From Xylophilus sp042867185 (GTDB lineage: Bacteria > Pseudomonadota > Gammaproteobacteria > Burkholderiales > Burkholderiaceae_C), in assembly GCA_042867185.1 (NCBI GenBank), contig JBHZQV010000012.1, positions 1 to 64,000 of the forward strand: 64,000 bases of DNA. The letters are read 5' to 3'. Shown in pieces: positions 42,903 to 52,126 of this stretch (position 1 is its first letter; each line of letters opens with the position of its first letter). The notes beneath the pieces were generated by a model. That model saw only the letters and a list, made by a program, of their open reading frames with translations. It had not been told where the DNA came from and searched no databases. A program made the translations under genes and the position numbers.

Positions 42903-43307
42903 ATGAGAAAGTTCGTACTCGACCCCGACATGCTGACCATGGGCGGGGTGTTCTACCCCAAGGGGCACATGGTCGTGATGTTCCCTGAGGCTGCAGACGC
43001 GCAATCGACCGGCGAAGCGTTGCTGGAGGTGGGCTTCACCGCCGACGAGGTCTTCACCGTCGACCCTGCCACCACCCGCCGGGAAATCAGCCGGACCGAC
43101 GATGGCGCCGACATTCCCCTGCCCTCCGTCGGAACCGAAGGCGCCACCGTGCGGGCCTTCGACGATCTGGCGTCCAAGGGGCACCACGGTCTGGTCATCC
43201 GCGCGGAATCGGCCGAGGAAACGGAACGCGCGATGGAAGTGGTGCGCAAGGTGCCGTTTTCGCTGGCGCAGAAGTACCGGACGCTGGTGATCGAAGACCT
43301 GAAGTAA
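42903..43307 (+). CDS. Conserved hypothetical protein
   Basis: 134 aa, soluble, preceded by AAGGAG at good spacing. No signal peptide, membrane segment or recognised motif. It has the look of a compact alpha/beta domain (VVMFPEAADAQSTGEALLEVG, then HHGLVIRAESAEETERAMEVV), in which the strand-helix pattern appears twice, suggesting a ferredoxin-like fold or internal duplication. Convergent with the antiporter gene. I do not assign a function. Confidence 0.7.
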   Translation: MRKFVLDPDMLTMGGVFYPKGHMVVMFPEAADAQSTGEALLEVGFTADEVFTVDPATTRREISRTDDGADIPLPSVGTEGATVRAFDDLASKGHHGLVIRAESAEETERAMEVVRKVPFSLAQKYRTLVIEDLK

Positions 43308-43356
43308 GCCGCAGCGTTTCCCGGTCGCGGCAGTGGTCTGCCCGCCCGGGGCACCC

Positions 43357-43381
43357 GCGGCCCGCCCGCCACGCGGGCCGC
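43357..43381. terminator. GC hairpin between convergent genes
   Basis: A perfect 9-bp stem GCGGCCCGC / GCGGGCCGC with a seven-base loop, abutting the antiporter stop codon. It lacks a T-run, so termination is less certain. Confidence 0.4.
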
Positions 43382-45088
43382 TCAAGCGTGCCGCGCAGCC
43401 GGTTTCGCCGCCCGGTCCAGCACATGCCGGGTCATCGACTGCGCCAGTTCCTGCTCGCCCAGGAACACCTTGCCGACATGCTCCTGCTCCAGCAGTTGCG
43501 CTTCTTCTTCGTTGTGCATCCGCACGACCACCTCGATGTCGGGATTGAGCATGCGGGCGGTCGAGATGATCTGCCGAACGTCGAGCGAATCGGGCGTCGC
43601 GATCACCAGCATCTGGGCCCGCGCGATGTGGGCCTGGATGAGCACCGACGGCTCGGCCGCATTGCCCGATACCGCGGCGATCCCCTCCTCCCGCAGATGC
43701 TCCACCACCGCCCGGTTCTCGTCGGCGACGACGTAGGGAATCTCGTTGGCCGACAGCGCCGCCGCGATGCGTTTGCCGACACGCCCGTAGCCCACCAGCA
43801 CCACCTGCTGCGCCAGGTAGCGCGCATGGGTCGTCGTGGGCAGTTCGGCCAGGGGATCGTCCCGCTGCTCCAGCTTGCGCGCGAGCGCCGACCTGGCCAG
43901 CAGCCACTGCTGGATCGGCTGGATGCCCTTGAAGACCAGCGGGTTGACCGCGATCGAGATCAGCGCGCCGGCCAGCACCAGGCTCTGCCCCTCGGGCGGC
44001 ATCAATCCCAGCGAGGCGCCCAGCCCGACCAGGATGAACGAGAACTCGCCGATCTGCGCCAGGCTGGCCGACACCGTCAGGGCGGTGTGCAGCGGATACC
44101 GAAACGCCAGCACCAGCCCGGCCGCGGCGAGCGACTTGCCGACGATGATGATCGCGACCACCGCCAGCACCTGCAGCGGCCGCTCGACCAGCACCCGCGG
44201 ATCGAACAGCATGCCGACCGAGACGAAGAACAGCACCGCGAACGCGTCGCGCAACGGCAGCGATTCTTCCGCAGCGCGGTGGCTGAACTCGGATTCGCGC
44301 ATCACCATGCCGGCGAAGAAGGCCCCCAGCGCGAAGGACACGCCGAACAGCGCAGCCGAGCCGAAGGCGATGCTGACCGCCGCCGCCACCACGCACAGCG
44401 TGAACAGCTCGCGCGAGCCGGTGCGGGTCACCTGCCACAGGATCCACGGGAACACGCGCCGGCCCACCACCAGCATCAGCGCCACGAAGACCGCCACCTG
44501 CAGCAGGGTCCAGCCCAGGGTCTTGAGCAGTTCCTCGGTGACGGTCGCCTCGCCGGTGCCGCCCAGCGCGGCCGCCAGCGGCGGCAGCAGCACCAGCACC
44601 AGCACCATCGCCAGGTCTTCCACCACCAGCCAGCCCACCGCGATGCGGCCGGTGAAGGAATCGAGGATGCCCAGCGTCTCCAGTGCCCGCAGCAGCACCA
44701 CCGTGCTGGCGACCGACAGCGTCAGCCCGAAGACCAGCGCCGCGCCGAAGCTCCAGCCCCACCAGGTCGCCAGGCCGATGCCCATCAGCGTGGCCACGAC
44801 GATCTGGACGATCGCCCCCGGCAGCGCGATGCGGCGCACCGTCAACAGATCGTCGAGCGAGAAATGCAGGCCCACGCCGAACATCAGCAGCATCACGCCG
44901 ATCTCGGCCAGCTGCGCGGCGATCTCCGCGTCGGCCACGAAGCCCGGGGTGAACGGGCCGATGATCACGCCCGCCAGCAGGTAGCCGACCAGCGCGGGCA
45001 GCCGCGCCTTGGTCGCCAGAAAGCCCAGGACGAGCGCGAGACCCAGGCCGGCGGCGATGGTGTTGATGAGCGAGACGCTGTGGGGCAT
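43382..45088 (-). CDS. ybaL: YbaL-type monovalent cation:proton antiporter (CPA2)
   Basis: 568 aa. About twelve membrane helices of the CPA2 fold occupy residues 1-390 (LVGYLLAGVIIGPFTPGFVAD, MLLMFGVGLHFSLDDLL, STVVLLRALE). A cytoplasmic TrkA-N domain follows (VVLVGYGRVGKRIAAAL). The sequence follows E. coli YbaL closely in order and spacing of motifs. It probably exchanges K+ or Na+ for protons. No ancillary KefF/KefG gene is adjacent. The TrkA-N domain keeps the GxGxxG nucleotide loop. Confidence 0.92.
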   Translation of the reverse strand: MPHSVSLINTIAAGLGLALVLGFLATKARLPALVGYLLAGVIIGPFTPGFVADAEIAAQLAEIGVMLLMFGVGLHFSLDDLLTVRRIALPGAIVQIVVATLMGIGLATWWGWSFGAALVFGLTLSVASTVVLLRALETLGILDSFTGRIAVGWLVVEDLAMVLVLVLLPPLAAALGGTGEATVTEELLKTLGWTLLQVAVFVALMLVVGRRVFPWILWQVTRTGSRELFTLCVVAAAVSIAFGSAALFGVSFALGAFFAGMVMRESEFSHRAAEESLPLRDAFAVLFFVSVGMLFDPRVLVERPLQVLAVVAIIIVGKSLAAAGLVLAFRYPLHTALTVSASLAQIGEFSFILVGLGASLGLMPPEGQSLVLAGALISIAVNPLVFKGIQPIQQWLLARSALARKLEQRDDPLAELPTTTHARYLAQQVVLVGYGRVGKRIAAALSANEIPYVVADENRAVVEHLREEGIAAVSGNAAEPSVLIQAHIARAQMLVIATPDSLDVRQIISTARMLNPDIEVVVRMHNEEEAQLLEQEHVGKVFLGEQELAQSMTRHVLDRAAKPAARHA

Positions 45089-45264
45089 CGGCGGGCGGAC
45101 TCCGTGTCGGGGGCGGGCGGATGGTGCGGGCGGCCGTGAAAGGCGGCCCGGCGGCGTGTAGTCTCTTATAACCGCAACACCCGGTGCGCCCGGCCGAATA
45201 TCCTGGATTTCCGGCACCGGTCGTTCGCCGCCGACCACCTGCGCAGGATGCCGGCAGGCATGAA

Positions 45265-45286
45265 AAAACCCGCCGAAGCGGGTTTT
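45265..45286 (-). terminator. Intrinsic terminator of the phaCAB operon
   Basis: On the minus strand: AAAACCCGC, UUCG tetraloop, GCGGGTTTT and further Ts, 22 bp past the phaB stop codon. A stable tetraloop hairpin. Confidence 0.92.
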
Positions 45287-45307
45287 CCAACGGGTACTGC
45301 GCAACGC

Positions 45308-46048
45308 TCAGTGCATGTGCAACCCGCCGTTGACCGCGAACTCGGCGCCGGTGGTGTAGCCGCCCTCGTCGGACGCCAGCCAGGCGATGATCGAGGCGAT
45401 CTCGCCCGGCTCGCCCAGGCGCTTGACCGGGATGGTCGACACGATCTTGTCGAGCACGTCGGGCCGGATCGCCCTGACCATGTCGGTGCCGATGTAGCCC
45501 GGGCTCACCGTGTTGACCGTCACGCCCTTGGTCGCCATTTCCTGCGCCAAGGCCATCGAGAAACCGTGCATGCCGGCCTTGGCCGCCGAATAGTTGGTCT
45601 GGCCGGCCTGGCCCTTCATGCCGTTGACCGAGCTGATGTTGATGATGCGGCCGAAGCCCTTCTCGACCATGTCGCCCACCACCTGCTTGGTGACGTTGAA
45701 CATGCTGTTGAGGTTGGTCTCGATCACCGCGTCCCAGTCGTCGCGGGTCATCTTGAGGAACATGCGGTCGCGGGTGATGCCGGCGTTGTTGACCAGCACG
45801 TCGATGCTGCCGTGGTCGGCCTTGGCCTTGGCGAACGCGTCGACGGTCGAATCCCAGTCGCCCACGTTGCCGACCGATGCGTGGAAGGTGAAGCCCAGCG
45901 CCTTCTGCTCGACCAGCCATTTGGCGAAATCGCGCGTGGGACCGCAGCCGGCGACGACGGTGTAGCCCTCTTGGTGCAGGCGCTGGCAGATGGCGGTTCC
46001 GATGCCGCCCATGCCACCCGTCACATATGCCACTCTGTTTTTGACCAT
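45308..46048 (-). CDS. phaB: Acetoacetyl-CoA reductase
   Basis: NADPH-dependent reductase making (R)-3-hydroxybutyryl-CoA, the PHB monomer. 246 aa, short-chain dehydrogenase fold. TGGMGGIG (10-17) binds cofactor, NNAGITRD follows, and the catalytic Ser-Tyr-Lys are in NISSVNG and TNYSAAKAG. The start MVKNRVAYVTGG is the classic PhaB N-terminus. Third gene after phaC and phaA, with a 189-bp gap that could hold its own promoter. Confidence 0.96.
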   Translation of the reverse strand: MVKNRVAYVTGGMGGIGTAICQRLHQEGYTVVAGCGPTRDFAKWLVEQKALGFTFHASVGNVGDWDSTVDAFAKAKADHGSIDVLVNNAGITRDRMFLKMTRDDWDAVIETNLNSMFNVTKQVVGDMVEKGFGRIINISSVNGMKGQAGQTNYSAAKAGMHGFSMALAQEMATKGVTVNTVSPGYIGTDMVRAIRPDVLDKIVSTIPVKRLGEPGEIASIIAWLASDEGGYTTGAEFAVNGGLHMH

Positions 46049-46237
46049 GTCGTTTGCCTTCCTGAATGAACCCACACCGGCGAAACCGTTCGCCATGCAA
46101 ACACTGTACCGAAGAACGACATCCGCTCCGGGCCTATCCGATCAGGGGAAACACCGAGCGCCGATGACAGGGTAGCGACACCTTTCGTTCCTATAGTGGC
46201 GAGCCCCGAGCGGACCGGATACCGCCGCCCGCGCGGC

Positions 46238-47416
<1,179 letters not shown>

Positions 47417-47485
47417 GGGATGCTCCTGGGGGGTCTTCGGGGAAAGGGTTCTGCGCACATGCGGCGCGGTGGTTGTCTGCGGCGA

Positions 47486-49219
47486 CTAGGCCTTCTGGCG
47501 CACGTAGCGGCCGGGCGCGGGTTCGATGGCGGGGTGGTCGGCATCGCCGTACGCGGCGGGCGCGGCGACCATCCGGCCGGCATGGCCGGCCAGCCACTGC
47601 GCCCAGTCGTCCCACCAGCTGCCCGGCCGTTCCTCGGCGCCAGCCAGCCATTCGGCGTGCGTGGCCGGCAGCCGGCCGTCGTCGCGCACCCAGTGGCTGC
47701 GCTTCTTCTTCGCGGGCGGGTTGATCACCCCGGCGATATGGCCCGAGGCGCCCATGACGAAGCGGCACGGGCCCGGCAGCACCTGGGTCGACGCGTACGC
47801 GCCGCCACCCTGCGCACCGACCGGCACGATGTGGTCCTCGCGCGAGCCGTAGACATAGGCCGGCACATCGACCGTGCCCAGGTCCACCGGCACGCCGCAG
47901 ACGGTGGCCGCGCCGGGCCGCACCAGCCGGTTCTCCAGGTAGGTGTTGCGCAGGTACCAGGTGTAGAACGGGCCGGGCAGGTTGGTGGCGTCGCTGTTCC
48001 AGTACAGCAGGTCGAAGGGCGGCGGCGTATCGCCCTTCAGGTAGTTGCCGACCACGTAGTTCCAGACCAGCTCGTTGGGCCGCAGGAAGCTGAAGGTCGA
48101 GGCCAGTTCCTGGCCCGCCAGCAGGCCCTTCCGGCCCATCTGCGCCTCGCGCATCTTGACGAAGGCCTCGTCGATGAAGATGTCGAGGATGCCGGTCTGG
48201 CTGAAGTCGAGGAAGGTGGTGAGGAAGGTGGCCGAGGCGACCGGCTTCCGGCCCCGCCCCGCCAGCACCGCCAGCGCGGTGCCCAGCATCGTGCCGCCCA
48301 CGCAGAAGCCCAGTGCATTGATCTTGCCGCCGGCCCTGTCCTGGCCGGATATTTCGCCCACCAGGTCGATCGCGCGGATCACCGCCTGCTCGATGTAGTC
48401 GTCCCAGGTGGCTTCGGCCATCGACGCGTCGGGGTTGCGCCAGCTCACGACGAAGGTGCGGTGGCCCTGCTCCACCGCATAGCGGATCAGCGAGTTGGCG
48501 GGCTGCAGGTCGAGGATGTAGTACTTGTTGATGCAGGGCGGCACCATCAGCAGCGGCCGGGCGTGGACCTTGGCGGTGAGCGGCTTGTACTCCAGCAGCT
48601 GGAAGAAATCGTTCTCGAAGACCACCGCGCCCTCGGTGGTGGCGACGTTGCGGCCCACCTCGAAACCGCTCTCGTCGGTCTGGCTCACATGGCCCTGGCG
48701 CAGGTCGTGGGCCAGGTTGTGCAGGCCGCGCGCCAGGCTCTCGCCCCGGGTGTCGAGCGCCGTCTGCAGCGCGTCGGCATTGAAGGCGATGAAGTTGCTG
48801 GGCGCGGTGGCCGCGGCCCATTGCTCGACCGCGAAGCGAATCCGCGCGCGGGTCTTGTCGTCGGCCTGCACCGCATCGGCGAGGCCCGAGAGCACCCGGG
48901 TGTTGAGCAGGTGCAGCCGGGCCGCGCCCTGCGCCGCCGGGCTGCGGGCCCACGCCTCGCTGGAGAAGCGCCGGTCCTGCGCGGTGCCGGCGGCCTCGCC
49001 CGCGGCGCCCCAGAGCTGGGTCATGCCCTGCAGGTACTCCTGCTGCAGCGCCTGCAGCTTTTGCGGGTCCAGCCGCGGCACCGGGCCGGGCGTGCCGCCC
49101 GGCTGGTGCGCCGCGGCGGCGGCGTTGCGCCACAGCGTCTGCCACTGTGCGGCGAGGTCCTGCGCGAAACCCGCGCCGGACGCGCCGGCGCCGGTGGCCG
49201 TGCCTGGTCCAGAATCCAT
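47486..49219 (-). CDS. phaC: Class I polyhydroxyalkanoate synthase
   Basis: Polymerises 3-hydroxyacyl-CoA into PHA on granules. 577 aa, class I length. The modified lipase box GFCVGGT carries the nucleophile Cys306. Further landmarks: PPCINKYYILDLQPANSL, FVVSWRNPD, and the late GASGHIAGVINPPAKKK. Head of phaC-phaA-phaB. A divergent small membrane protein gene starts about 90 bp away. No phasin or phaR gene is in the window. Confidence 0.97.
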   Translation of the reverse strand: MDSGPGTATGAGASGAGFAQDLAAQWQTLWRNAAAAAHQPGGTPGPVPRLDPQKLQALQQEYLQGMTQLWGAAGEAAGTAQDRRFSSEAWARSPAAQGAARLHLLNTRVLSGLADAVQADDKTRARIRFAVEQWAAATAPSNFIAFNADALQTALDTRGESLARGLHNLAHDLRQGHVSQTDESGFEVGRNVATTEGAVVFENDFFQLLEYKPLTAKVHARPLLMVPPCINKYYILDLQPANSLIRYAVEQGHRTFVVSWRNPDASMAEATWDDYIEQAVIRAIDLVGEISGQDRAGGKINALGFCVGGTMLGTALAVLAGRGRKPVASATFLTTFLDFSQTGILDIFIDEAFVKMREAQMGRKGLLAGQELASTFSFLRPNELVWNYVVGNYLKGDTPPPFDLLYWNSDATNLPGPFYTWYLRNTYLENRLVRPGAATVCGVPVDLGTVDVPAYVYGSREDHIVPVGAQGGGAYASTQVLPGPCRFVMGASGHIAGVINPPAKKKRSHWVRDDGRLPATHAEWLAGAEERPGSWWDDWAQWLAGHAGRMVAAPAAYGDADHPAIEPAPGRYVRQKA

Positions 49220-49309
49220 GCTGTCTCCTCGTTATGGCGTGAACGAATCCGCACGCCCGCATTCTTGCAGACGCGGCGCACCGGCCGCCACCCACCACCC
49301 GAAAGCGCC

Positions 49310-49624
49310 ATGTATCTCGTCGTCATCGCCTGGCTGTACGTGACCCTGATGATGGCCGCGGCCGAGGCCACCGCCTCCAACGGCAGCCTGCTGGGCGCGC
49401 TGGTCACCTTCGTGCTGTACGGCCTGCTGCCGATGGGGATCGTGGTCTACCTGATGGGCTCGCCCGCACGCCGGCGGGCGATCAAGCGCCAGGAGGCCGA
49501 AGAGTTGGAGAACGCCGCACCGCCGCCGGCACCGGACGGTGGTTCAGACGCGCCAGATGCAGGCCGCCATGCGCCCGCTGCTGCCGAGCCGCCCCGCGTC
49601 GCGCCGGTGCGAGAAGAACCGTGA
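49310..49624 (+). CDS. Small two-helix membrane protein
   Basis: 104 aa. Two membrane segments (YLVVIAWLYVTLMMAAA and GALVTFVLYGLLPMGIVVYLMG) are followed by a charged helix (ARRRAIKRQEAEELE) and a Pro/Ala-rich disordered tail. Conserved but uncharacterised in Burkholderiales, as far as I recall. The last 27 codons overlap the 3' end of pgeF on the opposite strand by 81 bp. Shares a divergent promoter region with phaC. Confidence 0.72.
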   Translation: MYLVVIAWLYVTLMMAAAEATASNGSLLGALVTFVLYGLLPMGIVVYLMGSPARRRAIKRQEAEELENAAPPPAPDGGSDAPDAGRHAPAAAEPPRVAPVREEP

Positions 49625-50353
49625 CGGGTTCGACACGGTGCACCAGCCCGCACCGCCGTCGTTGCCGTAGACCGCCGGCACCCCCGCCGCCGCCAGCCGT
49701 TGCCGCGCCAGGCCGGCCAGGTCGGCCCACCACTTGCCGGGCGGCCCGGCCACCGGCCTGAAGCAGTCTGCGGCCGATGGCTGCCGGGCGACGAAGGCGG
49801 CACGCACTTCGTCGCCCACCTCGAACGCGTCCGGCCCGATGCACGGACCGAGCCACGCTATCAAATTAATAGCTATAGGCCGGCCTGCAGCGCCGGCTGG
49901 AGCACCGAAACGCTCCAAAGCCGCCTCCAGCACCCCGTCGGCCAGCCCGCGCCAGCCCGCATGCGCCGCGGCCACCTGCCGGCCGGCACGGTCGGTCAGC
50001 AGCACCGGCAGGCAGTCGGCGACCATGACGGTGCAGGCCCTTCCGGGCCGCGTGCCGATACAGGCGTCGGCGCAGGGCACGTCGTCCGGTTCGGTGCCGT
50101 CGATGGCCACCGTCTGCGTGCCGTGCACCTGCTGCAGGAAGACCGGCCGCGCGCCGATCGCTTCCGCCAGCCGCGCGCGGTTGGCGGCCACCGCCGCGGT
50201 GGCATCACCGACATGGCCGCCCAGGTTCATCGACGCCCACGGCCCTTCGGACACGCCGCCGGCCCGGGTGGTGAAGACGGCCCGCACGCCGGCCGGTGCA
50301 GGCCAGTCGGGCACGATCCAGTCGGGCGGGCATGCGAGAAGTGGAGACGTCAT
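49544..50353 (-). CDS. pgeF: PgeF/YfiH (laccase-domain) peptidoglycan editing factor
   Basis: 269 aa. Copper-oxidase-like fold protein now regarded as purine nucleoside phosphorylase/peptidoglycan editing factor. Landmarks: VFTTRAGGVSEGPWASMNLG, LQQVHGTQTV, MVADCLPVLL and AAAHAGWRGL (metal His and Cys), WLGPCIGPDAFEVGDEV, and the C-terminal SRFFSHRRD...GRMAA. Just before WLGPCIG the protein carries an extra AGAAGRPIAINLIA encoded by a dispersed palindromic repeat. An 81-bp tail overlap exists with the small membrane protein on the other strand. Confidence 0.92.
   Translation of the reverse strand: MTSPLLACPPDWIVPDWPAPAGVRAVFTTRAGGVSEGPWASMNLGGHVGDATAAVAANRARLAEAIGARPVFLQQVHGTQTVAIDGTEPDDVPCADACIGTRPGRACTVMVADCLPVLLTDRAGRQVAAAHAGWRGLADGVLEAALERFGAPAGAAGRPIAINLIAWLGPCIGPDAFEVGDEVRAAFVARQPSAADCFRPVAGPPGKWWADLAGLARQRLAAAGVPAVYGNDGGAGWCTVSNPSRFFSHRRDAGRLGSSGRMAACIWRV
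49857..49897 (+). repeat. Dispersed double palindrome, copy D, inside pgeF
   Basis: GCTAT-N7-ATAGC, TATA, then GGCCGGC...GCGCCGGC, the same two-part structure as copies A-C. It lies wholly within pgeF and keeps the reading frame; on the coding strand it reads as about 14 residues, AGAAGRPIAINLIA. Confidence 0.88.
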
Positions 50354-50444
50354 GGAAGGCGAAGTGGCGGTAGAGTTTGGAACCTGGCCGGCCAGCATAG
50401 CTGCCCGATCCTTCCACCCTCCGGCCGCCGCGCCCGCACTTCCC

Positions 50445-50753
50445 ATGATCCTGGAACACGCAGACATCCACATCGCCCCCGGCCAGCAGGCCGCCTTCGA
50501 GGAAGCCCTGCACCGCGGGCTGTCCACCGTCATCTCGCGCGCCCAGGGTTTCCGCCGCGGCACGCTGCAGGCCGGCGTCGAACAACCCGAGCGCTACCTG
50601 CTGCTGATCGAATGGGACACGCTGGAGGACCATACCGTGGGCTTTCGCAACTCGCCGCTGTTCGCCGAATGGCGCGCCATCGTCGGCCCGTTCTTCGCGG
50701 CGCCGCCGGTGGTGGAGCACTTCCGCCTGGCCGCGCCCACCGGACAGGCCTGA
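50445..50753 (+). CDS. Antibiotic biosynthesis monooxygenase (ABM) domain protein
   Basis: 102 aa, a single dimeric alpha-beta barrel domain: MILEHADIHIAPGQQAAFEEAL, then YLLLIEWDTLEDHTVGFRNSPLFAEWR. ABM-fold proteins include quinone-forming monooxygenases and heme-degrading enzymes, but many are of unknown role. Divergent from pgeF; the next gene downstream is an FAH-family hydrolase. Confidence 0.88.
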   Translation: MILEHADIHIAPGQQAAFEEALHRGLSTVISRAQGFRRGTLQAGVEQPERYLLLIEWDTLEDHTVGFRNSPLFAEWRAIVGPFFAAPPVVEHFRLAAPTGQA

Positions 50754-50864
50754 GCGCGCCACGGTGGCACACTGCCGGGCGGCGCCCGCGCCACCGGCGG
50801 TCCCCGCGCCGGCCCGGCCGGCCCCGGTCCCGCACCGCTTTTCCAGAAACCTCCAGGATTTCGC

Positions 50865-51560
50865 ATGAGCTATGTCTTCGCACCCTCCGCACCCGTCGCC
50901 GTTCCGGTGGCCGGCCGTCCCGAACAGTTCCCGGTGCACCGCATCTACTGCGTGGGCCGCAACTACGAAGAGCACGCCAAGGAAATGGGCTTCACCGGCC
51001 GCGAGCCGCCCTTCTTCTTCCTGAAGCCGGCCGATGCGGCCCTGGTGGTGCCCGAAGGCCAGACCGGCAGCCTGCCCTACCCCAGCCTGACGAAGAACTT
51101 CCACCACGAGATCGAACTGGTGGTGGCGATCGGCAAGGGCGGCAAGAACATCGCCGCGGCCGACGCCTTCGACCATGTGTTCGGCTATGCCATCGGCCTC
51201 GACATGACCCGCCGCGACCTGCAGAACGAGATGAAGAAGCAGGGCCGCCCCTGGAGCATCGGCAAGGGCTTCGACCACAGCGCGCCGATCGGCCCCATCC
51301 TGCCGAAGGAGCAGGCCGGCGACATCGAGAACGCCGAGATCTGGCTGAAGGTCAACGGCACGGACCGCCAACGCAGCACCGTCGCCAAGCTGATCTGGAA
51401 CATCGCCGAGACGATCGAGCACCTGTCGGCCGCCTGGGAGCTGCAGCCCGGCGACCTGATCTACTCGGGCACTCCCGAAGGCGTGGCCGCCGTGGTGGCG
51501 GGCGACGTGCTGGAGGGCGGCGTGGCCGGCCTGGGTACGCTCAGCGTCAAGGTCGTCTGA
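50865..51560 (+). CDS. Fumarylacetoacetate hydrolase family protein
   Basis: 231 aa, FAH C-terminal-type fold. IYCVGRNYEEHAKEMG is the usual N-terminal motif; metal-binding acidic residues lie in FHHEIELVVAIG and YAIGLDMTRRDLQ; ISYSGTPEGV-like LIYSGTPEGVAAV is near the C-terminus. Family members hydrolyse or decarboxylate oxo-acids (fumarylpyruvate, acylpyruvates, oxaloacetate). No aromatic ring-cleavage genes lie near, so the substrate is open. The zinc-ribbon Nudix gene follows after 20 bp. Confidence 0.92.
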   Translation: MSYVFAPSAPVAVPVAGRPEQFPVHRIYCVGRNYEEHAKEMGFTGREPPFFFLKPADAALVVPEGQTGSLPYPSLTKNFHHEIELVVAIGKGGKNIAAADAFDHVFGYAIGLDMTRRDLQNEMKKQGRPWSIGKGFDHSAPIGPILPKEQAGDIENAEIWLKVNGTDRQRSTVAKLIWNIAETIEHLSAAWELQPGDLIYSGTPEGVAAVVAGDVLEGGVAGLGTLSVKVV

Positions 51561-51580
51561 ACCGGCCCGCCCTTCCGCCG

Positions 51581-52126
51581 ATGACTCCGCGCACCCCGAT
51601 CCGCCACTGCCGCAACTGCGGCACCGCCGTGGTCTACCGCCTGCCCGACGACGGCGACACCAAGCTGCGCGCCGTCTGCCCGGCCTGCCACACCGTCCAC
51701 TACGAGAACCCGCTCAACGTGGTCGGCACGGTGCCGCACCTGGACGACCGGGTGCTGCTCTGCAAACGCAACATCGAGCCGCGCAAGGGCAAGTGGACGC
51801 TGCCGGCCGGCTTCATGGAGCTGGACGAGACGACCGCCGGCGGCGCCGAGCGCGAGACCGACGAAGAGGCCGGCGCCCGGATCGCGATGGGCCCGCTCTT
51901 CAGCGTGATCAACGTGGCCGCGGTCGGCCAGGTGCATTTCTTCTACCGGGCGCAGTTGCTGTCCGACACCTTCGATCCGGGCCACGAGACGATGGAGGCG
52001 CGGCTCTTCACCGAGGACGAAATCCCCTGGGACGAGATCGCCTTCCGCACCGTGCGCGACACGCTGCAGCTGTACTTCGCCGACCGCAAGAGCGGCATGT
52101 TCGGCATGCACCACTTCAACATCTAG
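51581..52126 (+). CDS. Second zinc-ribbon Nudix hydrolase
   Basis: 181 aa. A zinc ribbon (CRNC ... CPAC) is followed by a Nudix domain whose box reads GFMELDETTAGGAERETDEEAG, with a full RETDEE core and terminal Gly. It differs clearly from the Nudix protein at 33672 and resembles the ADP-ribose/NADH pyrophosphatase-like group with the HYENPLNVVG signature. It follows the FAH-family gene closely. The stop overlaps the end of the DUF1501 gene on the other strand by 4 bp. Confidence 0.9.
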   Translation: MTPRTPIRHCRNCGTAVVYRLPDDGDTKLRAVCPACHTVHYENPLNVVGTVPHLDDRVLLCKRNIEPRKGKWTLPAGFMELDETTAGGAERETDEEAGARIAMGPLFSVINVAAVGQVHFFYRAQLLSDTFDPGHETMEARLFTEDEIPWDEIAFRTVRDTLQLYFADRKSGMFGMHHFNI

